Source: Pseudomonadota bacterium (GTDB taxonomy: Bacteria > Bdellovibrionota_B > Oligoflexia > Silvanigrellales > Silvanigrellaceae). Taken from it: DNA of 64,000 bases. Where the stretch lies: the NCBI GenBank assembly GCA_009926615.1, contig RFOM01000008.1, positions 1 to 64,000 on the forward strand, in the 5' to 3' direction. Position 1 is the stretch's first letter; each line of letters opens with the position of its first letter. Position numbers and translations under genes: made by a program. Shown here one piece after another: positions 18,076 through 27,176 of this stretch. The notes beneath the pieces are model-generated. The model was not told where the DNA came from and made no database searches. It was given only the letters and a program-made list of their open reading frames with translations.

Positions 18076-18951
18076 GTGAAGAAGAGAAATCACGACATTC
18101 TCATCGTTGATCCGGCAAAGAACGAACCGGAAACAGCCGCCTACAACCGAATCTCCATGCTCTTCGGAGAGCTGGCACAGCACAGTGAATTTTCGCTGCG
18201 CTCAATCATCATCAAATGCCCTGCACTATCGACTGAAGATCCCCTGTCGACTGCTTTTGACGAACACAAATACGCCGGAGTCTTTGGTCTCGGCAGCACG
18301 GCCAACGTCACCGAGAACCCGCCATGGCTGTCATCAATGAAGGAACTGTTGACCGAAAAGGTCTTCAATGAAGGAATCCCTTTTCTCGGTATTTGTTTTT
18401 CACACCAGATGCTCGGTGAAATGCACAACGCAAACGTTGATTTCATCGACAACCGGCATGAATTGCCCACGCGCCGCTATCAGGTCCCCCGCGGTAAGCA
18501 GGTCACCTCACCCAAAATGGCGTTGCTTGCCGCAACGCTTTCTGAAGGCGATTATTTTGGAGCGACCAAAAAGGATATCGCCTTCCGCGAGGCTGTCCGC
18601 ACGACTGCCCGCTGGACGGCAGCGGACTGGGCAACAGTGTTTGACGGCGAGGCATCCAAAAAAGCTCTGCTGCCTTTGCACATGCGTGTTCGCCGCACTG
18701 TCGGGAATCTTTGGCCGAAGGAGTTCTGGAGTCACACGTGGCATGAACAGGAGGTAAAAAAGCCGACCGGAAATTTCGACCTTCACATCGCCATGACCAG
18801 TCCGGAATGCGAAGTGGATGCGCTGATTCATCCGTCGAAGCCGATCTATTCCGTTCAAAGTCATCCCGAAACACCGCATCCCACACGCGACGGCGACAGA
18901 CTCATCAAGAACTTTATCTACATGTGTCACATACTCAACTCGCACGACTGA
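18076..18951 (+). CDS. Class I glutamine amidotransferase-like protein
   Basis: 291 residues. Nucleophile elbow Cys107 (FLGICFSHQML) and a C-terminal His-Glu (VQSHPETPHP) give the class I GATase triad. The segment between them is longer than in GuaA-type amidotransferases and there is no synthase domain in the protein, so it acts alone or with a partner. GTG 18076 follows GGAG by about nine bases; the frame open to 17968 has no site and includes the Dps promoter region. The WecB-like gene follows 98 bases later on the same strand. Function beyond ammonia release from glutamine or a peptidase-like reaction is unknown. Confidence 0.8.
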   Translation: MKKRNHDILIVDPAKNEPETAAYNRISMLFGELAQHSEFSLRSIIIKCPALSTEDPLSTAFDEHKYAGVFGLGSTANVTENPPWLSSMKELLTEKVFNEGIPFLGICFSHQMLGEMHNANVDFIDNRHELPTRRYQVPRGKQVTSPKMALLAATLSEGDYFGATKKDIAFREAVRTTARWTAADWATVFDGEASKKALLPLHMRVRRTVGNLWPKEFWSHTWHEQEVKKPTGNFDLHIAMTSPECEVDALIHPSKPIYSVQSHPETPHPTRDGDRLIKNFIYMCHILNSHD

Positions 18952-19049
18952 ATTCCACAGGATCCCGATTCTCTTTCGCGCTCCCAAGATTCCCAAATTG
19001 CCGTCGGTCAAACCTCCAAGTAACTGAAGCAACTGGCAAGGAGGGAGCA

Positions 19050-20243
19050 ATGGAAGAACGCGGCAGTTTCAGTCTGGATGTGGTGATCGGTCACAAACGT
19101 GAACTGCTGCATCTGGCGCCTGTCATTCATGAACTTCTTCGCCGGAAGATCTTCAAGGTCAGGGTCATCTCGATTCAGCAGCCGAATTGTGAAGTGGCAG
19201 ATGCACTCGGTTTATTTTCAATTCATTCGGATGTGGATTGGAAAATTCTCGGGACATCCGCAGATTCCGGAATCTATCTGAGTGAACTCGGCACTTTGCT
19301 TGCGGAACTTTGGCTGCGGAGAAAACCGGACTGGGTGCTGAATTTTGGACATTGCGGAAAGTCTTTTTCGACAACCATGACGGCATTCCAAAACGACATT
19401 CCCTCAATCAATATTTACGACTCACTGCGTGCCAATGCACAACGCAAAACTGAACCGCATTTTTCACAGGCCCTCAAGTCCGTCGCCATTGTTTCGGAGC
19501 TGTTGTTTGCTCCCTCTGTCGATTCCAGAAATATCCTCATACAGGAAGGAATCGATGAAAATTCGATTTACGTTGTAGGCAACACGTTGACCGAAAGCAC
19601 TCAACTTATTTTTGAAAAACTCACAACTGAAAACTTTACAAAGAGACTTTCGCGCGCCGTTTCCGATACGGATCTGCGATCACTGATTGAACGCAGATAT
19701 TGCGTCATTCATGCGGAATCAGAAGATGACGTGAAACTTCGGGCTCCGTTGATTGCGAGGCTGTGCCGCGAGCAACAGTCGGTTCTGCCCGTCATTCTGA
19801 TTCAGAATGTGTCTTCCGGCCGCCGGATGGCCGCAGCTCCGGATTGTTTTCCGCCCGAGGCAATCATATTGCACAAGCTCAACTATCTCCAGAAAATGGC
19901 ACTCCTCCGGAGGGCTGTGTGTGTTACCGCCAGCCATGCCGATACGATTGAAGAATGCGCTGCCGTCGGGACTCGCAGTCTGGTCCCTGATCAGGCAGTC
20001 CTGAGTCCTGAATTTTTGAGTTCGGATCTTGTCAGTGCAATTCCGCAACAGGCCGATTTGCAGTTTCGTGCAATCGTCTCATGCGCAGAAAATTTGATGC
20101 GGACGGTCAAAGATGAAAAAATAAACCGGATGCCGGCAAGTTCAGATTCACCTGCAGTCAGAATTGTCCGCACTATTTCCAGCCGAACAAATGAAACCTC
20201 TCAAAAATGGAAAACATCACTTCTATCCCGACAAGCAGTATAA
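19050..20243 (+). CDS. Divergent UDP-GlcNAc 2-epimerase (WecB) family protein
   Basis: 397 residues with the GT-B-like layout of WecB: VVIGHKRELLHLAPVIHELL at the N-terminus, FAPSVDSRNILIQEG and VVGNTLTES in the middle. Catalytic positions differ from the family: HGDT is NFGHCGKS (about 98-105), HVEAGLR is INIYDSLR (about 120-127) and the THRREN region is IHAESEDD. It may be inactive as an epimerase or act on another nucleotide sugar. ATG 19050 follows AAGGAGGGAG. Its last 71 bases overlap the end of the convergent RMD1-family gene. Confidence 0.78.
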   Translation: MEERGSFSLDVVIGHKRELLHLAPVIHELLRRKIFKVRVISIQQPNCEVADALGLFSIHSDVDWKILGTSADSGIYLSELGTLLAELWLRRKPDWVLNFGHCGKSFSTTMTAFQNDIPSINIYDSLRANAQRKTEPHFSQALKSVAIVSELLFAPSVDSRNILIQEGIDENSIYVVGNTLTESTQLIFEKLTTENFTKRLSRAVSDTDLRSLIERRYCVIHAESEDDVKLRAPLIARLCREQQSVLPVILIQNVSSGRRMAAAPDCFPPEAIILHKLNYLQKMALLRRAVCVTASHADTIEECAAVGTRSLVPDQAVLSPEFLSSDLVSAIPQQADLQFRAIVSCAENLMRTVKDEKINRMPASSDSPAVRIVRTISSRTNETSQKWKTSLLSRQAV

Positions 20244-21117
20244 TGATGATTTCAAGGCGCTGTGCCAGCGCGCTGTTTCTGGATTCGAGAATAATCCTCA
20301 GGGTGTCTTTGATAGTCTCAATTTTATATTCAATGGCCTTGAAACGTTCTTCGAGATCAAAGGCATTGCGGAGATCGGTGTAAATGGACTCCATTTCGGC
20401 ATCATTCCAAAGAATGTCCGGCTTATCCAGCAAGTGCAAAACACCGACCACTTCGGCCTGAGCCATCGAAGCATCGGCAATCTGCCGGTTCAGTTTGGAG
20501 GCGGGAGTAACGATGCGACCCTTGAGTCTGACATCGTTGAGAAGCGAAAGAGCCCTCATTTTGGCTTGCGTCACGACAATCTCGTAATATTCCATGGACA
20601 CACTCTGGGCGAGTGTTTGTGCAACCGCGCCCAGACGCTCCTGATTGATCGAGGGCAACACAAGACGGTTGTACTCCACCTGAGCAGCACGGCTCTTGTC
20701 GACAAAAATCTGAAATTTTTCTGCGGTGACCCGCGGTTCCCGCAATGACAGCCCGAGTGCCTCCCGCAGAAGTTCCACTTCTTTGTGTCTTTGTTCCTTG
20801 GGGACCTCGATGAAAACGATTGCACCGAATCGCCACGCAAATGCCAGTCCCAAATCTTTAAACAGTTTTGCGCGGACATCATTGGCATCAAGAGACGGAA
20901 ATGCGCCCCAGTCCTGCGGAAGCTTCGTGAGGTCAAAGTCTTCCTTGTAGGCCTCTGCGTGCAAACCGAGATCGCATGTCCTGTCAGCGCAAAGCCTGTT
21001 CAGCCAGACATTGACTTCGTCAGCAAAAACAGCACGCTGATGCAGACTCATGTCTGCAGAATGAATCAGCTCCGTTGCGTCGTCCTGATCTGTTTTGCCT
21101 TGGAAGATCCTGAACAT
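20173..21117 (-). CDS. RMD1/YagE family (DUF155) protein
   Basis: About 314 residues, matching the RMD1/Sif2/RMND1 family: a soluble alpha/beta region and long helices, then a C-terminal stretch NSALAQRLEIIIILLVGIEV ending in a membrane segment. Eukaryotic members act in mitochondrial translation; bacterial roles are unknown. ATG 21117 has AAAGG nine bases upstream; ATG 21126 is too close to it and ATG 21051 lacks a site but would avoid the overlap with the small FeoB-associated gene. The gene overlaps the WecB-like gene tail to tail and seems cotranscribed with feoAB. Confidence 0.85.
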   Translation of the reverse strand: MFRIFQGKTDQDDATELIHSADMSLHQRAVFADEVNVWLNRLCADRTCDLGLHAEAYKEDFDLTKLPQDWGAFPSLDANDVRAKLFKDLGLAFAWRFGAIVFIEVPKEQRHKEVELLREALGLSLREPRVTAEKFQIFVDKSRAAQVEYNRLVLPSINQERLGAVAQTLAQSVSMEYYEIVVTQAKMRALSLLNDVRLKGRIVTPASKLNRQIADASMAQAEVVGVLHLLDKPDILWNDAEMESIYTDLRNAFDLEERFKAIEYKIETIKDTLRIILESRNSALAQRLEIIIILLVGIEVMFSIFERFHLFGWK

Positions 21118-21218
21118 CCGCTGCATCCTTTGTGTGGATTGTCTTCGAACAGCTTACGCAGAACGACAACCGCCGCAATGGCCACGACAGGAAAAACCAT
21201 CCAGTCCATAACGTTCAT
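21066..21218 (-). CDS. FeoB-associated Cys-rich small membrane protein
   Basis: 50 residues: one N-terminal membrane helix (MVFPVVAIAAVVVLRKLF) then a short basic tail with GCSGCSGSS. This is the layout of the FeoB-associated Cys-rich membrane proteins, which lie directly after feoB and are thought to help iron entry. It starts 20 bases after the feoB stop. Its 3' end overlaps the likely start of the RMD1-family gene by about 50 bases in another frame. A GGGGG tract 5' of the start is the only candidate ribosome site. Identified by hand from motif and position. Confidence 0.75.
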   Translation of the reverse strand: MNVMDWMVFPVVAIAAVVVLRKLFEDNPHKGCSGCSGSSKAKQIRTTQRS

Positions 21219-21237
21219 AAAGGCCCCCGCACAGATG

Positions 21238-23112
21238 CTAAATGAACCGGCTTGCAGTTTGATAAGTCACAAACGCAGCCAGCCATGCAAGAATCAACAG
21301 CGCCGAAAAACTGATGAGAGTCCATCTCCACGAGCGGGTTTCCTTTTGCATCACCGCAAAAGTTGCAAGACACTGCGGAGCAAAAATATACCAGACCAGC
21401 AATGCCAAGGCTGTAGCGACAGACCAGTCTTCCTTGAGCCGGTTTGTCAAAATTGAATTCTGCTGATCTTCATTTGCCTCGACGGCATAAACCGTACTCA
21501 GGGCACTGACGAGAACTTCACGGGCCGCAAATCCGGGAATCATCGCCACCGAAATTTTCCAATTAAAGCCCAGCGGCTCAAGCACGGGAGACACAGCGCG
21601 GCCCAAACGGCCGGCTATGCTGTAATGAATTGCAGGCTCGGTCGCATTCGCGGGCGGACGGGGAAATGTGGAAATTGCCCACAGCAAAATCATAATCCCG
21701 AGGATCAGCGTACCCGCCCTGACAAGGAAGGCACGTGCTCTTTCGATCAGCCCCCGCGCAACCGTGCGCAAAGAAGGAAACCGGTAAGTAGGAAGTTCAA
21801 GAACAAAGTGACCGCCGCCTTCAATGACTTTCAGTAAATTTAAAACCGCCGCAAATAAAAATGCGAAAAGAACTCCGGCCAAATACAGAGCTGCGAGGAC
21901 AAGTCCCTGCAGATTGAAAATTCCCCAAATTGTCAGACTCGGAATGAATGCTGCAATGAGCAAAGTATAAACAGGAAGCCGCGCGGAGCATGTCATCAGC
22001 GGAGTAATCATGATTGTCGCTATTCTTTGCGACGGGCTCTGAATGCTCCGAGAACCGATAATCGCCGGAATGGCGCAGGCAAATCCCGAAATCAACGGAA
22101 GAACCGAACGGCCCGACAAACCGACACGTCCCATCAGACGGTCCATCAGAAAAGCGGCTCTGGCCATGTATCCCGAATCTTCAAGGACAAGCAGTGCGGC
22201 AAAAAGAATGAGAATTTGCGGCAGAAAAACAAGCACAGCTCCGACTCCGGCGATTATGCCGTCAGTGAGCAGATCATTCATCAGTCCGGAGGGCAGACCC
22301 GTTCGCACGTAAGTCGCAAATGATCCGACGAGTCCGTCAATCACATCTGCGGGATAAGCTCCGAGTGTGAACACTGCCTGAAAAATCAGGACCAAGATTG
22401 CAAGCAGAATCAGCGGCCCTGTCACCGGATGCAAAAGATATGCGTCCATTTTCGCGGTGAAGGCCGACGGAGTGCCGGGAACCAGCACGGTTCTGCGCAG
22501 GATGTCTTCGACTCTTTTCCGTCTCGCAACAATTTCTTCGCGCGATGACGGAGACCATTTTATGTCGTCCGGAACTTTTGCCGCACTTACGGCCAGTCCG
22601 GCCGCTTTCTCTGCCAACTCCTGCAAACCTTGCTGCTGAAGAGCCGAAGTCGGCACGACCGGACAGCCCAGCGATTCTGCAAGCGCATGTGCATCAATTT
22701 TCATTCCGGACTTTTCTGCAAGATCCATCATGTTCAAAGCCACGCAGACCGGATAACCAAGCTGCACGATTTCGAGTACGAACGGCAAATGAAGTCGCAA
22801 GTTTGTCGCGTCTGCAACGACGATCAGAGCATCGGGTCGGGCTCCCATGCGGTTGTTGCCTACAAGAATCTCATGAGTCACATTTTCATCTTCGCTTTGA
22901 GGAGTAAGGCTGTAGGCCCCCGGCAAATCCAACATCCTTAATGCACGGCCACCGCCAAGGTCTTCCCGCAAAACGGCCTCGACACATTCCACGGTCACGC
23001 CCGGATAATTGGCCACTTTTTGTCTGAGTCCGGTCAGGGCATTGAACAATGCGGATTTACCGCAGTTGGGCAATCCGACAAGAGCTGTAAGCGAAGATGT
23101 TTTTGAATTCAT
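21238..23112 (-). CDS. feoB: Ferrous iron transporter FeoB
   Basis: 624 residues. N-terminal G domain (G1 GLPNCGKSALFNALTG, G3 DLPGAY, G4 NMMD) of about 170 residues, then a guanine-nucleotide-dissociation-inhibitor-like helical region and a membrane domain with the two Gate segments (SGYMARAAFLMDR, SGFACAIPAI). FeoB carries Fe2+ across the inner membrane. It is shorter than the about 770 residues of E. coli FeoB, as in many bacteria. The start overlaps feoA by ATGA. A Fur box upstream of feoA should repress the operon when iron is plentiful. Confidence 0.96.
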   Translation of the reverse strand: MNSKTSSLTALVGLPNCGKSALFNALTGLRQKVANYPGVTVECVEAVLREDLGGGRALRMLDLPGAYSLTPQSEDENVTHEILVGNNRMGARPDALIVVADATNLRLHLPFVLEIVQLGYPVCVALNMMDLAEKSGMKIDAHALAESLGCPVVPTSALQQQGLQELAEKAAGLAVSAAKVPDDIKWSPSSREEIVARRKRVEDILRRTVLVPGTPSAFTAKMDAYLLHPVTGPLILLAILVLIFQAVFTLGAYPADVIDGLVGSFATYVRTGLPSGLMNDLLTDGIIAGVGAVLVFLPQILILFAALLVLEDSGYMARAAFLMDRLMGRVGLSGRSVLPLISGFACAIPAIIGSRSIQSPSQRIATIMITPLMTCSARLPVYTLLIAAFIPSLTIWGIFNLQGLVLAALYLAGVLFAFLFAAVLNLLKVIEGGGHFVLELPTYRFPSLRTVARGLIERARAFLVRAGTLILGIMILLWAISTFPRPPANATEPAIHYSIAGRLGRAVSPVLEPLGFNWKISVAMIPGFAAREVLVSALSTVYAVEANEDQQNSILTNRLKEDWSVATALALLVWYIFAPQCLATFAVMQKETRSWRWTLISFSALLILAWLAAFVTYQTASRFI

Positions 23113-23354
23113 TGTGCTGAACTTTCATCGACGATAATCAAGGCTGCTTCAGTGCGGCGCAACGCAATCCGCGTTCCGCTGACATCCAGTACGATGGGAT
23201 CGCGGGACAACGGCGCCTCGTGGACAACCGTGACCCATTCCCCCGAGCAAAGGCCGAGCTCAACCAACCGGTTCGACAGCGGATGCCCCTCGACCACATC
23301 AAATATTCTGAATCGTTGACCTTTTTTTGCATTTCGAAGAGAACTGCGGTCCAT
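23109..23354 (-). CDS. feoA: FeoA-like SH3 domain protein
   Basis: 81-residue SH3-like FeoA protein (LSNRLVELGLCSGEWVTVVH, then ALRRTEAALIIV). FeoA is a cytoplasmic partner needed for FeoB function. It is the first gene of the feoA-feoB-small membrane protein operon, overlaps feoB by four bases and starts 38 bases from a near-consensus Fur box. Confidence 0.93.
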   Translation of the reverse strand: MDRSSLRNAKKGQRFRIFDVVEGHPLSNRLVELGLCSGEWVTVVHEAPLSRDPIVLDVSGTRIALRRTEAALIIVDESSAQ

Positions 23355-23391
23355 TGACGTACTCCACTCAGACAGTCACAAGGGTCTTAAC

Positions 23392-23410
23392 GGTATTGAT
23401 AATCATTTTC
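23392..23410. promoter_or_regulatory. Fur box between feoA and the putative outer-membrane protein gene
   Basis: GGTATTGATAATCATTTTC matches 16 of 19 positions of the Fur consensus GATAATGATAATCATTATC. It lies 38 bases upstream of feoA and 84 bases upstream of the divergent gene at 23495, so both may be iron-regulated. Confidence 0.85.
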
Positions 23411-23494
23411 AATAGCGATTTTCGTCCGCAATGGTGTTATCGTGCAGGCCAGTCGTAACAGGCCGTAACAAATAATCTCTTTGGAGAGTCAAGA

Positions 23495-24328
23495 ATGAAC
23501 GAAATAGCGGTTGCCCGTCTTATCCGTTTCCCGATCGTTGCAGGTGCGTTACTGGCAGCCCCCTATGCGGCAGCCAAGGCGCCGGAGACTGTCGGAAGTA
23601 TTGAACTCGGCTATTCGGCCGTTATGTCACATACTGTGCAGTTCTCGAAAAGCGGAACACAATTCAATTATGTCAAAAACGGCGGACAGGACATTCTGTT
23701 TCCGTTTGCCCGTGCCGATGTGACCCTGCGGACGTCCGACAAAGACCGGTTTGTGTTTTTGTATCAGCCTCTCGAACTCAATACGCGGGTGATTGTCCGT
23801 GACGAACTTAAAGTCGACGATGTGACCTTCGCCTCAGGGACTCCGGTTGACTTCAAATACTCGTTTCCTTTTTACCGCTTCAGCTGGCTGCGGGACACGT
23901 GGTCCGACGAATCAACCAAAATAGCATTGGGCGGAAGTCTTCAACTGCGCAATGCGCGCATCGAATTTACAAGCGTTGACGGCAAACAGCACCGCAGCAA
24001 CCGCAATGTGGGACCGGTTCCGATTTTCAAGTTCCAGAGCCGTACGAAAATCGAGGATGATGTGTGGTGGGGAACAGACATCGACAGCATTTATGTTCCG
24101 GTCAAATACCTCAACGGCGGAAATTCGGATGTCGTCGGATCCTTTCACGACGTTTCACTCAAGCTTGGATTTCCGGTTGTTTCGTGGCTTGATGCCGCAT
24201 TTGTCAGCCGCTATATCGGCGGAGGTGCAAAAGGGACAAACAAAACTCCGCTGCGCGGGTCAGACGGTTTCTCCGACAATCAGATTCACACCATCAACTT
24301 TTCGCTCGCGCTTAATCTGAAGAACTGA
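23495..24328 (+). CDS. Putative outer-membrane beta-barrel protein
   Basis: 277 residues with a signal peptide (likely cleaved after AAPYAAAKA). The mature part is a series of amphipathic strands rich in aromatic residues and Asp/Asn turns and ends with alternating hydrophobic residues (HTINFSLALNLKN), as barrel proteins do. Not assigned to a named family. ATG 23495 follows GGAGAG. It shares a Fur-box intergenic region with feoA, so a role in iron uptake across the outer membrane is an attractive inference, though it is far too small for a TonB-dependent receptor. Confidence 0.75.
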   Translation: MNEIAVARLIRFPIVAGALLAAPYAAAKAPETVGSIELGYSAVMSHTVQFSKSGTQFNYVKNGGQDILFPFARADVTLRTSDKDRFVFLYQPLELNTRVIVRDELKVDDVTFASGTPVDFKYSFPFYRFSWLRDTWSDESTKIALGGSLQLRNARIEFTSVDGKQHRSNRNVGPVPIFKFQSRTKIEDDVWWGTDIDSIYVPVKYLNGGNSDVVGSFHDVSLKLGFPVVSWLDAAFVSRYIGGGAKGTNKTPLRGSDGFSDNQIHTINFSLALNLKN

Positions 24329-24361
24329 AAGACCGAGCAAAAAACTTTGGGAGCGCGGGCT

Positions 24362-25648
24362 ATGAACCGCTCACAAAAAATATCGGCGGCCGCTGTTCAG
24401 TACGGATTATCCCTGCTGAGCGGAATGGCGATGTTCGTCGCCCTCAAGGTTCTTCAGCATATTGCCCCGTCAAGCGAAAGCTTCTCGCGGCTTTCATTAA
24501 TTCTGCTGTCGTTCACTACTTTTCAGATCATCACCGATTTGGGAACGCAAACAGAATTTCTGCGCTCATGGCACTCAACGGCGCCCGAAAGCCGCGGATT
24601 GCTCGTCCGGATCCTCATCCATTCGCGGCTTCTTCTCGGCGGAATTGCCCTTGCAACTGCGGTTTTATATGCAAATGCATCGGGTTTTTCCGAAAAGATG
24701 ACAGCCTCTTTTGTTATCTATCACCTCGCTTTTCTTCCTTTTTCGCTGATCACCGCGGCCGATTCTCTTTTTCTTGCGCAGCAGCAGTTCGGCAAAGCGG
24801 TGATCGCGCGGGCCGCACGAATAATATCTTTGTCCGGCTTCATTGTTGCAGCCGCATTCATTCCTGAACACGCCGAATTTCTCGGCCCGTTGCTCTCAAC
24901 ACTCTGTTTTTCGGCCGCGTCGGCAGTCGTTTGGATAAAAGTCATCAGTCCGCTTCTGCAGGCTGACGGAACCATTCGGCTGTTCAGCAGTTACTGGTGG
25001 ACTCAAAGCACAGCCGTATCCAAATCATTCCTCCGCGGCAGCTCGCTCGCATCCGTAATTACGGGTATTCAGGTTCTGTACGGCATTGCGGCTCACTCGA
25101 TTCTGGTGAAGACCGTCGGTGAAGATCGGCTGACTCCGATGAACACGGCAGTCGCGCTGGCCACACCCGCAATACTTGCGTTTCAGACGCTGGTGCAGAT
25201 TGTGTTTTCCTCGCTGCCTTCGTGGACATCCCTGAACAGACGCGAAGTGGCCGGACGGTATGCAATTTTTTTCCTGCGCTCCGTGCTGATATTAATTTTT
25301 ATGTCTTCGGGGCTTTGGGCAGCAAACGCTGCGGGGCTTGTGTCGTGGTTTTTTCCGATGACCACCTATGCCGTGCTTCCGCTGTGCCAATTTCTGATCA
25401 TTGCCCAGTGGACGCTGAATCTTTGCGCGCCCGCAATCAACTTATGCCAGTACCAGAAAAATTACTCCGGAGTTTTTGCGATCCTGTTGATTTCGGTGAC
25501 GGCTGCACTTGCCGTTCAAATCTGGTGGAACCGGCTGCTGCTTGAACACGCCTATCTCATCGGACTGACCTTATCGGGTGCTATCCTCTCCGTTGGAGCA
25601 ATCACCCTTTCGGTGCGCGGACAGCCGACTTCGCAGGCAAACTCTTAA
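24362..25648 (+). CDS. MATE/Wzx-like polysaccharide flippase-type membrane protein
   Basis: 428 residues with about 12 hydrophobic helices and the arrangement of the MATE/MOP exporter superfamily (polysaccharide synthesis proteins, Wzx): N-terminal QYGLSLLSGMAMFVALKVLQ and the LGTQTEFLRSW loop after the second helix. Such proteins flip lipid-linked sugars across the inner membrane. ATG 24362 has GGGAG upstream; a TTG at 24347 is rejected. Its last 47 bases overlap the convergent oxidoreductase gene. No glycosyltransferases are adjacent, so the substrate is unclear. Confidence 0.75.
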   Translation: MNRSQKISAAAVQYGLSLLSGMAMFVALKVLQHIAPSSESFSRLSLILLSFTTFQIITDLGTQTEFLRSWHSTAPESRGLLVRILIHSRLLLGGIALATAVLYANASGFSEKMTASFVIYHLAFLPFSLITAADSLFLAQQQFGKAVIARAARIISLSGFIVAAAFIPEHAEFLGPLLSTLCFSAASAVVWIKVISPLLQADGTIRLFSSYWWTQSTAVSKSFLRGSSLASVITGIQVLYGIAAHSILVKTVGEDRLTPMNTAVALATPAILAFQTLVQIVFSSLPSWTSLNRREVAGRYAIFFLRSVLILIFMSSGLWAANAAGLVSWFFPMTTYAVLPLCQFLIIAQWTLNLCAPAINLCQYQKNYSGVFAILLISVTAALAVQIWWNRLLLEHAYLIGLTLSGAILSVGAITLSVRGQPTSQANS

Positions 25649-26924
25649 TCACCTGCCGAGCGACCCGTTCACCCAATTCGAGCGCATAATTTGTCCCGCG
25701 ATCCCACGGATAAACATGCCCCATGCTCGCATGAAACAGTCTTGATGCACCGTTGATATGAACTGTCGGAACAAATCTTGATGCATTGACTCCCATGATT
25801 GGCTGGGCATATTCCTCTCTGAAGACCTTGCTTCTGATAAGACAGTCAGATGAAAAATCGGGCCGAATCAGCCTGCAGCACTGCAAGGCCAAGTCCACAA
25901 GCTGCCCGTCCGTCTGCCTCCATTCTTCCGTGCCCGTCTGAACATACTTGGCAAAATAGACAAGCGTCTCTCCGTCGTATTCCTCTGCCGAGACAAAGTT
26001 GGTGTGTTCGATGGCAGCAAGGAAAGGTTGCAGCGCGTTGCGCTTCAGACTGTACCAGTAGTGACTTCCGAGCTTTTGATTCAATGCAAGGATTATCACC
26101 TGCACTCCCAGTGAGGGATGGCCTGAAAGTGTCCTTGCGTATTCCGGTGCGTGAGCTCCGGCAAGTCCTGAAAATGCCCTTGGTGAAGCAGCAATGACAA
26201 GCGCATCATGCTCCTGAATTCCATGCCCCTCTGCAGCAACCGTCCAGCCGGCACGTGTCCGGTCAACGTGAATTTTTTGTGTATCCCTGATGACACGCAC
26301 ACCGTTTCTGATGAGATAATCCTCAGCCTTTTTCACGTAATTGTCGAAGCCGCCCTGATACGTGCCAAGCTCCGCCGTTCTGCATTTCAATCTTGACCAA
26401 AGCCAAGCCATATTTACTTCCGAGGAAAACCGCTCTCCGAATTTTCCGACCAGAAGCGGTTGCCATATTTTCCGGTAGCCGTCTTCGCCCATGTATTTCA
26501 GGCACCATTCTTCGGCGGTTTTTCCTTCCAGCCGCTGCCAGTTGCGATACATTTTCAAAAATGCCAGACATGCTCCCATTCTGATCCGCGAAATCAATCC
26601 GAGCTCGGGAAAGCGCAAAAGCGACAAGGCTGAATCAAGTTGAACAAAATCGTGTTCATCGGTTTGAATGACGGTCGAAGGGCGCTTGAAAACCAGCCCC
26701 GACTCGGCATCCCAAAGCTTGGCGAACTTAAGCACGTGTTTGTCGCTGCGGAACCAGTGGTGATAGTAAGCCTCCAGCGTCGAGGCCCACGTCATCTCCT
26801 GAAACCCTGCAGCCAGACCGCCTAATTTTGGATTTTTTTCATACAAAAAAACATCGATACCGCGCTGAGCAAGAATGCTTGCGCACGCCAGCCCCGTGAA
26901 TCCGCCGCCAATCACTCCAACCTG
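25602..26924 (-). CDS. FAD-dependent amine oxidase/protoporphyrinogen-oxidase-like oxidoreductase
   Basis: 440 residues. N-terminal FAD-binding Rossmann motif VGVIGGGFTGLACASILAQRG with Glu at the end of strand 2 (YEKNPKLGGLAAGF) and a C-terminal FAD-contact region (PWDRGTNYALELGERVA). It resembles the NAD(P)-binding/amino-oxidase group often found in cell-surface polysaccharide or desaturase loci (UDP-galactopyranose mutase-like or PPOX-like folds). ATG 26924 has GGAG six bases upstream. It overlaps the flippase gene tail to tail. Substrate unknown. Confidence 0.83.
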   Translation of the reverse strand, partial: QVGVIGGGFTGLACASILAQRGIDVFLYEKNPKLGGLAAGFQEMTWASTLEAYYHHWFRSDKHVLKFAKLWDAESGLVFKRPSTVIQTDEHDFVQLDSALSLLRFPELGLISRIRMGACLAFLKMYRNWQRLEGKTAEEWCLKYMGEDGYRKIWQPLLVGKFGERFSSEVNMAWLWSRLKCRTAELGTYQGGFDNYVKKAEDYLIRNGVRVIRDTQKIHVDRTRAGWTVAAEGHGIQEHDALVIAASPRAFSGLAGAHAPEYARTLSGHPSLGVQVIILALNQKLGSHYWYSLKRNALQPFLAAIEHTNFVSAEEYDGETLVYFAKYVQTGTEEWRQTDGQLVDLALQCCRLIRPDFSSDCLIRSKVFREEYAQPIMGVNASRFVPTVHINGASRLFHASMGHVYPWDRGTNYALELGERVARQVIKSLPAKSAVRAPKG

Positions 26925-27176
26925 CATGAATCGCTCCGACCTAGAGTATTTCAAAAGAGTTTACCGGATAATTTCGCGGGTGCATGGACTGCGGCCCCCG
27001 ACTGCCAAACTGTCCGCAGCTGCCCGCCTGAATGCCGGCCGCAAAAAAGTCAAGCCCAAGAGCAAGACACCTGAATCTTCCAAATTCTTAACAATACAAC
27101 ATAATCCCCCGACCGGCGGTTGGTGTATACCGGCCCAAACCTATTGTTCAGTTACTTTTGCATCAGGGAGTCAAAC

